The notes beneath the pieces are model-generated. The model made no database searches. It saw nothing but the letters and a program-made list of their open reading frames with translations, and was not told the DNA's origin. From Zhengitettix transpicula (taxonomy: Eukaryota; Arthropoda; Insecta; Orthoptera; Tetrigidae), in NCBI GenBank assembly GCA_037074705.1, contig CM073591.1:178647432-178711431 (forward strand): a stretch of 64,000 bases of DNA. Direction: 5' to 3'. Positions 1-10,540 of the stretch are shown piece by piece (positions within the stretch are counted from its first letter, which is position 1; every line of letters starts with the position of its first letter). The position numbers were made by a program, and so were the translations under genes.

Positions 1-276
1 CTTGAAGAACAGGACTCTTTTTTGAATGAGTGGCTCAAATGTGCTGGTCCACTCTTTTACCATGTGGGTATATGGGCCCTAGTTCCAAGATAGCATAAGG
101 CAGTTGAGAGAAAATGAATTTTTTTCCCTAAAGAATGTATAAACACACCATAAAATTAGGAAAGGCTTAAAATGAAAATGTTATTTTCAAATAAATATTA
201 TGTATTACTTTTGGAGTGACCTTCATAGCATTATATTAATGAACTAAAGTAAGAATTAATAATGGGAAGTTTATAC
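1..276 (-). other. Galm intron 5, partial
   Basis: AT-rich, no exon found. The next Galm exon must lie left of the window. Confidence 0.6.
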
Positions 277-427
277 CTTGAAACAAATGTGTTTCCACCT
301 AAACTGTCTTGGCTAACACACAAGTTATTGTCAAATCCAAATCCATTTTCTGTCTGAGGGATAACATCTCCAAGACGTTTCGGAATCCTAAGGTCAAAGA
401 CTGTATCACCAACACTACGGATTTCTC
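277..427 (-). CDS. Galm: Galm exon 5
   Basis: 151 bp, residues 278-327 with two spare bases for the next exon, which is beyond position 1. Contains GEIRSVGDTVFDLR and NGFGFDNN, with the substrate-binding aspartate (Asp310). Acceptor TTTCCTATAG, donor AAG|GTATAA. Confidence 0.92.
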
Positions 428-3400
428 CTATAGGAAATAATGTATTCATTACAAACATTACAAAGTTCCAAAGATTTTATAATAGCTACGTTCCACTTAT
501 TCACATTACAGTTAATGAAAGTATGACAGTGCTGGCCACAAACTTTTTGTGAATAGTATATAAATACAGTTACATATATTTTAATTTTAGATATTTAATA
601 AAAAGTATGTTTCAAAACTATTTTTATAATTAACAAAGAAACAAGTTATAGATTGAGGATAATCTAAGTTTAAAAATTGGAACACCATTTACACAGATCC
701 AGCAAAGCTTACAAAGATGTAATCAATATTTCTGCTCATCATAAAAAGTTTAAAAGTAATTTTGGAAATGTATACTTTATTAGTGATACAACAAAAATAT
801 ATAAAACAGAGCATCTATCTTATAGTTGAGAAATTTAAACAGAAAAATGGGATAATACTAATATATCTTTATGTAATAAACATGATTTACAATAGAACAG
901 TGTGTTGTTTAAGATAAGTATAAACTTCATCTGACATGTATAGGATCCACTTGCAGAAATTATTGGTAGCTGTATTTTTTTTGGTATGCTCCAAATTTCC
1001 CCAGGCAGATCACATCTTTAAACAAGAAAGTGGCATTAAAAGAGCGCACATCAGAAGCTTGAGGACGCACCTTGCTCATTGACGTCAGCTACTATAAGAT
1101 GTTTGAATATTAGGTGGAACAAAATTAAGTGTACTGGAAGCATCACTGTAGAAAATTGAAGACCATCTAGCATGAAAGTAAATTTTGTTCAATGTCAGAT
1201 GTTATTTCATTGGTCACTTTTTTGGCTGGGTGTGACCAAATAAATTTATGAGACATATGTGGCAAATGGCTGTATTTAAAATGAAGGTAAAGTTTTGGAA
1301 CCAAGAATGGAGGGATTAAGATTGATTGTGGATAGAACTATATTTGAAAGTTGATAATTAATTTGTTAATCTTGGTGTATGTCCTTCTGACTTTTTGAAG
1401 TCTAGCATTTGATAATGATTCTGCCAACCTCTTCCACAGTGGTCAGCTTTTGATGTTCCACTGATGACAGGCACTTACACATGAAGATAACACAAGCCAC
1501 TCAAGTGGTTTCAGTTCAACATTCAGCATTGTTAAATGAATTTTTCTCTTAAAAGTATCACATTGCAAGGTATCTCATTCGAAGAGTAGGATGTTATATA
1601 TTTTTGCTTCATCCGATGTCCACCTTATGTTTAATTTTAAATCCCAGAGATATGTGCTGTATTGTTCTAGATATGTTTCGTTGTATACATATAATACATG
1701 TTAAATAAATTGTTGACTTGATATATAATTTAATCAGTGATTTTAAACATTAATATTGTCTTCGTGTGGGCATGTTGGAGTCAAAACTCTTCACACGGCT
1801 GGTCATTGGAACAAAGATTACTGTGACAGGAAGTGGGTTTGAAAGGAATGCCTCGTCAGGTAATTTTCTGACCATAAGGGTGAATGTGCTCGGACAAAGG
1901 TGACAATGGCAGGGCACAGCTGTGGGGGTTTTGACAGTGGCGTCCTGGAAGGCAGGAGAGCAGACGTGGTCAGTTTTGGTGAACTGTACAGGGCTGGACG
2001 CATAGGAGATATTGTTGAGGGGGTTCTTGGAGGAGAGAATGGTGAATTGCAGAGCAAGTGTAGGCGGACGCGCCTATGTGTTTTAGCTGCTTCTCTGCGT
2101 GCGAGATTGGCGGCGAGGATTTGGTCAGCCAACCGGCCAGGCACCTGAACCTGGATATCATCAGAAAATGTGACGCAGCACAGTAAGAAAACTTCCTATC
2201 TTTCCCTGAATCGTGTGAAAGTAGTTCGAATTAAGATTTGTATTAACCCCAATTTGTGCATTAAATTGAATTTAATGTTTATATTTTGTTTTCATTGATT
2301 GATTCCTTCCCCACATAATTGATTAAAGCCAGGACCCCTGAGGAGTCTCATGCTCAACTCAAGTACTTACGAGTACTGGCAAATCGTTTATCAGCTCCCT
2401 GGTTTTGATCGCATGGTTCGCGAATGTAAATTAATGAGACGATTATCATTTGTATAATTAAAATAAATCATCTCTGCACATGCAGAGGGAGCGAGTAAGC
2501 GATCACAATAAATCCCTTATCATTGAATTTATATATTAAAATTAAATATCTGCCCATGTCATAATAATAAAAATTTTACAATTACCTTCCAAACTGTGAA
2601 TTTACAAATACAGCCTTTATACAGAAAGTTATGTCATAATGCTGACAGTCATAAGAGTGTGCCACCACCAAATCCTGTGCAGTACAGATCAAGACAAGTT
2701 CCCCAAGAAATAGCATTGCAAGAGTGCTTCTTGTGTAAACACATCACATTACAGAGTGACGATGTAGTGTGAATGGTTAAAACCCAACAACAGCGAACAA
2801 ATATGCTGTACTATTTCAAACTTGGAAAATCAGTGAAAGAGACTCATGAAATGCTGGCAAGAGTTTATGAAGAACATTCTGTCACCTCAAAGTATGATTA
2901 GTTTTTAAATGCTTCTGAGAATGGTGGGACACTGTGGAAGACACTCCCTGAACAAGTCAGCCTGCAACTGCATGATTTCTGGACAATGAAAAGAAAGTGA
3001 AAGAACTTTTGTCCCAGGATCATCATGTGACAGTGTGAATGATAGCAGAGGATGTGGGAAATGGTCATGCGATCACCTTATAGTGATTATGATTTGGGTA
3101 AATGCAAGTTTTGCTCCCAACTCGTGCCTGACACTTTGACGCTGGAACAAATTCAACTTCACCTTGACGCTTGTGGATACCTCTTTGACATTGCAGATGA
3201 AAAAACACATTTCCTGAAAACCATTGTCTAGGGCGGTGAGACCTCGTGCCTAAGGTACAACCCAGAAGGTAAGTGGCGGGGTCCACAGTCATTGAAAAGC
3301 AAGAAGGTGTGCATTGAGTAATTCCAGATGCAAACAATGTTCGTGATGTTCTCATCCATAAATAATTCCTCCCCAAGAGCACCACGTTAAATGCCAGAAT

Positions 3401-6400
3401 GTGGAAATACTGAAATGTCTCCTTCAATGGATCAAGTGAGTATGGCCCTAATATGTCAAACAAAGTGATACGAACCAGCTCCACGATAATTCCCAGCCAA
3501 TTCCACTACAATGCCCAGCCACACACTGTTTTACTGGTGCAGCAGTTCCTAGCCAACAATCCTAGCCACTCAATCAATATGTCTCCCCCGGACTTTTTCT
3601 TATTCTCCAAATAGAAATCATCCCTGCCAGTTCAGAGGTTTTTGGACATCCAACGTAATGTTATGACAGAACTGAAGGTTATTCCTAAAGACAAGTAAGC
3701 CAGATATATCAGATAAAAGTGAAAGCTCAGAATTAAAAGAAAAAGAGATAAATAAACTATAGTAATAATAAATTTTGAATCAATTTCAAGAAAATACATA
3801 TAAGAAATAATGTGTGCATATGACTATTCAAGCTAATATTTCAGGAAATAAAAATGAAATTATAGGGCCATATTATATATCTATCACTCGGCTAAGTTCA
3901 ATTTCATTGATGGGACTTTAAAAATATGTTCCCAACATGTTATTTTACCTGTAGGTAATTGTAAATCATCAGTTACAGTATATCTGTTGGCATTGATGGA
4001 TACAATGTGATTGTAAATCTCTTTTGCTCCTGTATTCTGAAATAACAAAGTTTGTATTAACAAAGTAGATTTTTAAGAGCAGATTACAACATTGTATTAA
4101 AACAAAAATTTCTTATGTAAATGGAACAACAAAACAAAAATATAACTGAATAATGGCCATGGTGAAAGACATCCTACTTTGCACAGAAGTAAGTAAAATA
4201 TTAATTATGTAGGAAGTGATGGAGTAATGAGATATGAACTTAATATTTTAGGGTAATCAGTTTTTGATTTGAGCAATGGTTATTTAGTACGGTTTGTGTG
4301 TATTGTATTCACACTTCAGGATAATGAAGTTGCACTTGGTGTGTTTTACAAAAATGCTATAAAATGTTGGTATAATCGAACTGTAATTAAACTGCATAAA
4401 ATAATATCTCTTACCAAGAGAGTCCAATTAAAATTAGATGGCACTTTATTTTCCTGTGAAGGGTGTGACCCAGATTCCACCTATCTGAATGCTTAAAATG
4501 AAGGGTGGTACAAGCAGTTGCTGAACAATCACAGTGAGCTCTATATGAAGTATATTTGCAACTATTTATTATCAGTGCTTCCCTCCATACGGAAACCCAA
4601 AGTAATTTCTCACCATACACCAACCCAAGGCCTTGATATTCATGGAAGTAGAATCCAGAACACACATTTTTTAAAATTTGATTAAGAATTATAACTGGTT
4701 TGATTCTATATGAATAGATCTAAAAATATTTTGGTAAATGGATCATTGTCTGTCAGAAATAAATGGTTTTGTAGCAGATTAATAGTTTCCAAGACAATGT
4801 TCACAGCACAATTTTATTTAAAGACCTTTTTACTAACAAAAAGAAAAAAATTCATACTCAAGACATTCAATAAACAAAACAAAGCTCATGAATTTGTACT
4901 GAATATACAATGGCTGCCACTATTTACTATACATGCCTAATTAACAAATATTCTAAAGTTGAAGGATAAAACTGTATGTAGTAGATTGTTGTAGTTGATA
5001 ACATTGTTTTAAGTTGGTTATTTAAGATAAAATAATTTAATTAGTGGCATTTGAAGACTTGCATCATACTGATAAAATATTCTGATGGTACTGTGGATGA
5101 TTATTATTCCACCTTCAGCGAACAATTAAAGTTTTTGCAAGGTGATTTGGTGTATCTTATAATTATGCATCATACCATGACAATTTTCACTCTAATTACA
5201 ACAAAAATGGTAAAACATTATATTACTTAATAAGAGAGCATATGTTCAATATTACTATTACTTCACTAATATTTTTCATACTCTTCACTTTTACAAAGTA
5301 TAAAACTAATTTACAAGTGTTTAATCTGTGTATATATAAATACAGTTAATTTTTATTATGAATAGAAATTATACTTACATGACCAGCCAAGTTGAAATAT
5401 GAATGATTAACTATGTTGACTGGAGTTGGTTTTGTTGAAGTAGCTCTGATTTCCAAAATAAGTGTATTATCAGGAGTGAGTTGATAAGTTGCCTGTGTTA
5501 GAACCTGACCTGGATATCCCTCTTCTCCATCTTTGCTCAGATAACTCAGAGTGAGTTTAGAGCCTTCAACGTGTGACTCCCAGGTAGACTAGTAAAATAA
5601 CATTATTAGTAATACTTATAGCAATATACAATGCATATGCAAGTTTTTTTGTACAGAGGTACATGACAGGTTGAATACTTACACACCCATAAAGACCTAC
5701 TATGTATTTTTACAATTATACCTACTGGATAATAAGTGACAAATAAATAAAGCCCTCTTTTGTTTGGAAAGAGGGAAGTTCGATATAGGTGCTGTAGCAT
5801 TTTGGGGTCAGCGTTTATATGAGTAAGCAATTTCCAATTGAGGCTTTCAACTATTATATTCACAGTCTCTCTTTTTCTTTGTCCTTGAGAACCAAATTCC
5901 AAAATCTGATAAAACTGTGAGAAATGTTTGAGGACAACCTTCTCATACTAGCAATTTTAAATCAAGCATAGATTGGTTACAGAAAACTACAAAACCAGCA
6001 ATTACAGTGAAAGGTTATAAGTAAGAAAAAGAGGAAGCAACAAGGGCATGCATACAACTGTAGTATTCATACACTAGAAAAAAACAAATGAATAAAATAA
6101 GTAATAACACAAACCTTATCAAAGCCTTTTGTTCCACCATGCAAGTGCACTTTTCCATTAAGATTTTTATTCAAATTGTAAATTTGATCACATATTTTAA
6201 ATGTTGCATTGTTCCCTATTCTGTTCGCTACTCTGCCTATAACAGCACCAAAGTATGGATTTTGTTTTTGATGGTAACCTAAATGTTAAAAGTCAAATTC
6301 CTTATTAGTTTAGGTCTGCTACTAATAATAATAACAATTTTTAAACTTGACTAAAAGGTAAAGTTGTGTTTGAATATAGTGTGAATAAAAATTTAAAGAA

Positions 6401-6924
6401 CACTATTCCAATTTTTAAAAGTGTTATAGGTTAAATATTTTAAAATTTAATTGGAGTTAACTAATCGAGAGAAAAAAAGAGAAACAAATTGAACAATTTG
6501 ATTCAGAACATATGGTATACTCATTTTTGCCAAAATATACTATTATAAACTTACCAGCTAAATCGTCAAATCCCAAAACTACGTCTTCTATATTTCCCTT
6601 ACTATCTGGAACTTTAATTGATGTTACTATTGCACCATACGAGATGATTTGCACTGACATTTTGTTTTTATTGGTTAAAGTAAATCTGCGAACAATTTCG
6701 GCATGTCCAGTTTCACTATTATGGATGGTTCCGAAATCATCTTCCATCAACTCGATGCCATCATATATTTTTTTCTCCATATTTTGTGATCTACAGAAAG
6801 ATTCTTGCGATTTTGACTCACAATTTTTAGCTGTTTCAACTGAAGTACTGAATTGTAATAACACTAAACAGGACACTACGAGCAGCCGCAGCTGATAAGC
6901 CGGCTTATCGCCTGTTGGTGCCAT
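277..6924 (-). CDS. Galm: Aldose 1-epimerase (galactose mutarotase), 5' five exons; gene continues off the left edge
   Basis: Mutarotases interconvert alpha and beta anomers of galactose/glucose at the head of the Leloir pathway. The minus-strand exons join in frame as 6924-6555, 6278-6115, 5588-5379, 4036-3949 and 427-277, all with GT/AG borders, giving 328 codons plus two bases. Family motifs are present in order: NPYFGAVIGRVANRI, HLHGGTKGFDK (His170), DGEEGYPG, VNHSYFNLAGH (His240) and NGFGFDNN (Asp310); these match the catalytic/binding His, His and Asp of animal GALM. The Gln- and Glu-bearing C-terminal exons (the general base Glu) are outside the window. Odd: residues about 12-32 form a hydrophobic stretch resembling a signal peptide or anchor, whereas vertebrate GALM is cytosolic; an in-frame Met49 could start a form without it. 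The family call is secure; localisation is inference. Confidence 0.93.
428..1737. other. Galm intron 4, AT-rich part
   Basis: No family recognised on either strand; stop codons in all frames and no clear repeat structure. Confidence 0.5.
1738..2175. other. GC-rich island in Galm intron 4
   Basis: Composition changes sharply to GC- and CpG-rich with open frames on both strands (minus 2144-1818, 108 codons; plus 1900-2148, 82 codons). I recognise neither product. It may be a retrocopy or an imported repeat fragment; there is no poly-A tract at either end that I can see. Confidence 0.35.
2176..2775. other. Galm intron 4, unassigned
   Basis: No gene seen. The right part (from about 2640) may be the 5' flank of the mariner copy. 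Confidence 0.4.
2776..3720 (+). pseudogene. Mariner-type (Tc1/mariner) transposase pseudogene
   Basis: Read across several frames, the plus strand follows a mariner transposase: an N-terminal helix-turn-helix segment around 2776-2880 (LGKSVKETHEMLARVY), then KVKELLSQDHHVTV and MIAEDVG (about 2988-3058), SLKSKKV near 3290, and a C-terminal part near 3520-3700 with HTVLLVQQFLAN, PPDFFLFSK and QRNVMTELK. Several stops and frameshifts make it inactive. It lies in Galm intron 4 on the opposite strand. Terminal inverted repeats were not found. Confidence 0.8.
3949..4036 (-). CDS. Galm: Galm exon 4
   Basis: 88 bp, residues 249-277 plus one base; reads as the HxVSINANRYTVTDDLQLPTG segment that precedes the substrate-binding loop in the family. 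Acceptor GTTATTTCAG, donor ACAG|GTAAAA. Confidence 0.9.
4037..5378. other. Galm intron 3
   Basis: AT-rich; several short open frames with no family resemblance. Nothing else seen. Confidence 0.5.
5379..5588 (-). CDS. Galm: Galm exon 3
   Basis: 210 bp, phase 0 both ends, residues 179-248. Holds DGEEGYPG and VNIVNHSYFNLAGH with the second active-site histidine (His240). Acceptor TTTACTAG, donor CAT|GTAAGT. Confidence 0.95.
5589..6114. other. Galm intron 2
   Basis: AT-rich with no recognisable element. Confidence 0.5.
6115..6278 (-). CDS. Galm: Galm exon 2
   Basis: 164 bp, phase 1 in and 0 out, residues 124-178. Holds NPYFGAVIGRVANRI and LHGGTKGFDK, the first catalytic histidine (His170). Acceptor AACATTTAG, donor AAG|GTTTGT. 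Confidence 0.93.
6555..6924 (-). CDS. Galm: Galm exon 1 (start codon, hydrophobic N-terminus)
   Basis: ATG at 6924-6922; residues 1-123 plus one base. The donor reads G|GTAAGT. The segment LRLLVVSCLVLLQFSTSV (about 12-29) is a likely signal peptide/anchor, followed by a Cys/Ser/Lys-rich linker and, after Met49, a mutarotase start with IISYGAIVTSIKVPD and EDVVLGFDDLAG. The alternative start at Met49 would give a cytosolic-type protein. Confidence 0.88.
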
Positions 6925-7014
6925 AATTACGTCAACAAATTTTGTAAGTTTGAATAGATGTGAAAATAAAACAAAAATTTAGAGAACTGAGGTCCAAAAA
7001 TTTGTTTATTACAC

Positions 7015-7480
7015 TCTCAGACTGTTGAAGGATACACCGCGTTGTCCGTGGCAACGGGTATTACTGACTGGAAGGGCAAATGAACGAATCTCCTTCAAGA
7101 CAGGTTTGGAAAATTTGGCCCTGACCTTCGTTTGACCGCAATGGTTCTTCAGAAGAATTGAAAGTTCTTGTCTCCCATTTGAAAAGGACTCTTAGTTTAG
7201 TAAATTGTTTGCACTTAAGTGTCGAAAACGTTAATCGTTGTGAAGTAGATTAAGCTGTTTTAAAGATACATCACGTCGTCCGTTGCAGCGGGCATTACAC
7301 TCACTGTAAGGTAAATGAACGAAATCCTTCAAAACAGGTTTTGGAAATCTAGCCCTGACTTTCCTTTGACAGCAACGTTTTGTTAGAGCATACAAAGGAT
7401 TGTAAATTTTAGTTCCTTGTATAGGCACGACTTTATTAGGCTTGGTAAATTGTTTGTTCTGAGCTTTCGAAAATACTGAT
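7015..7480. repeat. Two-copy tandem repeat, unit about 234 bp
   Basis: The segment from about 7021 recurs from about 7255. Shared blocks in order: GATACAYC-CGTYGTCCGT, GTAAATGAACGAA-type, CAGGTTTGGAAA, CCCTGAC-TTCGTTTGAC and GTAAATTGTTTG with a TTCGAAAA tail. It starts about 90 bp upstream of the Galm start codon, so it lies in the likely Galm promoter/5' UTR region. Both copies are diverged by substitutions and small indels. Confidence 0.8.
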
Positions 7481-8652
7481 CGATTTTAAGTAAACTGCTA
7501 CAACCAAAAAGAAAATAATTTTCGCTTTCACACATGAAAATTAAAACAAAGCTAGGAAAGTCAACATTCGGTTAAAATGTTCTAGATTGCGTGAATTTTG
7601 TTTTATCGAATATCAGTGGCGGCTCCTGAACTTTTTATGTCATGTGATAAATCACCCCAAGCAAGAATATCAATGTGTTACGAGGATGACTATGTAAATT
7701 ACTAAAATAAGTCATTGGGGAAGACATTTGGCCCCTGGGGGCGTGATATCAATCTTCCGCATCTTCCCTGGAAACAGGGAGATAAAACCCAGGTTGGAGG
7801 AGCCATATTGTATCTTCCAATGGAGGTGTAGCAGCTAAAAGTAAGAATAAGCAGAGTAAACCGCTTCTAAGGACTTTCTCCCTCAAAGCCGGTCGGCATA
7901 CGCGGGGAAGCGATGTGCCGGTGAACGAACACAGTACTACAGCGAAATGTTCATTGTTGTGTTATAACTTGTTGTTGTAATTGCGGTCCGTTTCGCTGAA
8001 CTTATTCTAATAATAAAAACCTATAAAAACTAATATCATAGGAGTTATTACTCATAAAACCTAACAGGTTAATAAAAGTTCGCGAAACTAGAAAACGAAA
8101 TACGTGAGTGTTAGAAAGATCGGTACATAACCTCTTGTTTAGTATTCCAGTAATTGTGAAAGTAAACAGAATTTGAGAGGGAAAGAAAGAAGGAGGCATC
8201 CAAACCGACACTACCTATCAGCCTGAACATATTAGCACGCAACGAGTTTCATGCCTTGCCTACCTCTACCTCTAATTACGAAGGTATTTATTAACGTCTT
8301 TCCCTAATAAAATGCATTCCAATCGATTTCCTGAAATCACCGTCACCAACCTACAAATAACTGTAAATAAATAAATAAAAGTTGGTCGCGTTTCCACCAA
8401 GAATCGGAAACATTTCGATGGCACTGCGATCGTCTTCATACTTGATGTTGGTATAACATATTACCCAGCACGAAACCTGAGAAACTTTTATTCCTTCTCT
8501 GCACCGGAAAACCCTTTGATCATAACTTACTAAATTAATGTACATTATTATGTTTCTTTGCGCTCTTTTCTCGTATTTTCAGCACTTTGTCTGCTCCTTA
8601 CTTATATCCACAAGATTGTTATTAACCGAAAAGTTTATAATTGTGGTAAGAT
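7481..8652. other. Intergenic, unassigned; possible hAT-type terminus at 7614
   Basis: CAGTGGCGGCTCCTG at 7614-7628 resembles the CAGTGGCGGC ends of many hAT transposons, and a similar CAGTGGTGGCTAGTG occurs at 26824. I found no matching opposite end. Otherwise nothing supported. Confidence 0.25.
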
Positions 8653-9950
8653 TTGATCGACCATAGTTCTTTCCTTGAAAAACAACATACAAGTGCCGAA
8701 ATGACGATGAAAGACACAGACTTGTGTGACTTGGAAACATTAGTTAATAAAAACAGCTTCCCTATGTGGAAGTTTGATATAAGTGTTTTATTACGTGTAT
8801 CAGCGATCAAGAATCTCGTTCTCGGTGAGAATAAACTTGAGGGTACTACAGAAAAAGAAAAATCAAGATGTGAGCAAGAAGATGCTAAAGGCCAAAAAAT
8901 TATAATTTTTCCGATTGATGAGAAATATAAGATCCACATCATAAATTGCAATACTGCTACAGCTGTGTACAAGAAGTTTGTAGAGTTTGTTCTTGAGGGA
9001 CCAAATTCAGGCTCAAAACTTAATTTAGGAGGAATTTTTTCTTTTCGAATATGATCCCAGCAAAGACACGGCTACAAACTTAAGTGTTTTAGAAAACATT
9101 GCTGTTAAGATAAACGCCACATCTGAGAAGATTGGTGACGAAATGCGCATCGCACGTGTTATGTCAATTTAACCAAAGGTTTTTCAGGAAGAAAAAACAT
9201 AAGAAAATCTCAAAGCACGTTTGATAAGAGACGAAATGCGCTATTGTGCAGTTAATAAAATAACTCTGCTGCATTCAAAACCGAAGAATTAAAATGTTAT
9301 GGATGCGACTCTAGGTCACATTTTATTCGGAACTGCCCCAAAAATAATGACAGAAGGATGGCTAAAAAGTACCCTACTTGCACTTTCTGTAAGAAGACAA
9401 ATCACCCAGAAAATAGATGGTTTTGCAAAAGAAAGGTACCAACAACGTAAGTTTCTGAAGTGTTGAGGAAACAAGTGCAGTTTTGCTTTGTGAAATTAAG
9501 GACTCTGTTTTCATTTTAGACTCAGCTGCAACTTCGCACATGGTCAGGGACGAAAAGTTATGGATGGAAAACCAATGCATTTCACAAGTCGTAAATACCT
9601 AAAAAAAGGGGCAAGTGTTTGGAGGCAAAAACTTCAGTAAAATAGTGACAACGGTTTGTGATCTTAAAAATGTTCTATATCCAGCAATCACTAAAAATGG
9701 CAACCAGGTAAAGTTTTGCAACAATGAGGTCCTCATTTTTCCTTGTCAGAAAGAAAAACAATTCAGTATCTTATTGGAATTATGCCTACATTGGAACAAA
9801 GTGCATATATTTCTTCTGAATCACGGTCACACTTGATTGGCATAAAAAATAGGACATCTGAGTTTAAAAAAACATGGATAAGCTTTCCAAAATGTCCATT
9901 GGGTTTGACATATGTTCCAGCTCTTTAGATGTAGTGGTCTGTGAAGTCAA
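8653..9950 (+). pseudogene. Ty1/copia-type gag and protease remnant
   Basis: The open part (8653-9051) has the copia gag N-terminus with FPMWKFDISVLLR. After a frameshift near 9040, the frame continues with a Gag-like stretch, then two zinc-knuckle motifs, CYGCDSRSHFIRNC (about 9297) and CTFCKKTNHPENRC (about 9376), both CX2CX4HX4C, and a protease-type DSAATSHMV (about 9521) followed by LKNVLYPAI-like text. Multiple frameshifts and stops show decay. Integrase, RT and LTRs are not seen, so this is a 3'-truncated copy. Confidence 0.8.
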
Positions 9951-10009
9951 CAAGCTAAGCAAGTAAGGAAACTTTTCCTTAGAAATGAAAAACGCGCAGA
10001 AAAACCATT

Positions 10010-10540
10010 GAGACTAAGTCGCATGTCTACCACCCCCAGGACCGGGAATGGCGATATTCAAAAATTCTAAAACAGCTAATATTTTAGGGGATAAATATTT
10101 TTAGGGGTCAAAGAGATTGATAGTGTTTCTGCGGATGTTATCTGAGGATAATTTCAACCCGTTACAGCATGGGAAAGGAGCTTCCTTAAAGAGTGGGAGT
10201 GGACGGGCGTTACGGAAATATAATGCGAATACGACCGAGATTGGAGTAAAATCCAAGGATATGGATGTCGCTGAGTTAATTTATGACAATCTGGTCAAAG
10301 CGCGGGGATGGGCGGAGTTGGCTGGTTGGAGGTTGTATAACTTTTCAAAAATGAAACCCGGTAGATTTTTGTGTCGAATAAATACTTTTGGTTTATCCCA
10401 CAGTAGCGGGGGTGGAAATAATCGAACATGTTATAGCGGCCGATATACACCAATGCTGTGCACTCAGCTAGGCAATATAATAAAAAAAGCATGTCTGTTT
10501 GTATAAATGTATTTATTTGCGTTAATATCTATACTAAATT
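10010..10540 (-). mobile_element. Helitron-like element fragment with about 280-bp repeat unit
   Basis: Begins with the leader CTACCACCCCC found at two other copies, carries about one and a half units of the repeat (CCGTTACAGCATGGGAAAGGAG ... GATATGGATGTCGCTGAGTT, in two parts) and ends at GCACTCAGCTAG (CTAG at 10468-10471), equivalent to the CCCAGCTAGT end at 14789-14793. The strand is given relative to the 15430-18390 block. The Helitron assignment rests on the CTAG-type end and is inference. Confidence 0.55.

Noticed and set aside
1818..2144. 108-codon minus-strand ORF as a gene
   Set aside because: Lies in a Galm intron, overlaps an open frame on the other strand, and shows no recognisable domain; reported only as a GC-rich block.
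6512..6895. 127-codon plus-strand ORF
   Set aside because: Exact antisense shadow of Galm exon 1.
7614..8000. hAT transposon from the CAGTGGCGGC end
   Set aside because: No complementary end or 8-bp target duplication found at either this site or 26824.
8622..8972. 116-codon minus-strand ORF
   Set aside because: Antisense of the copia gag frame.
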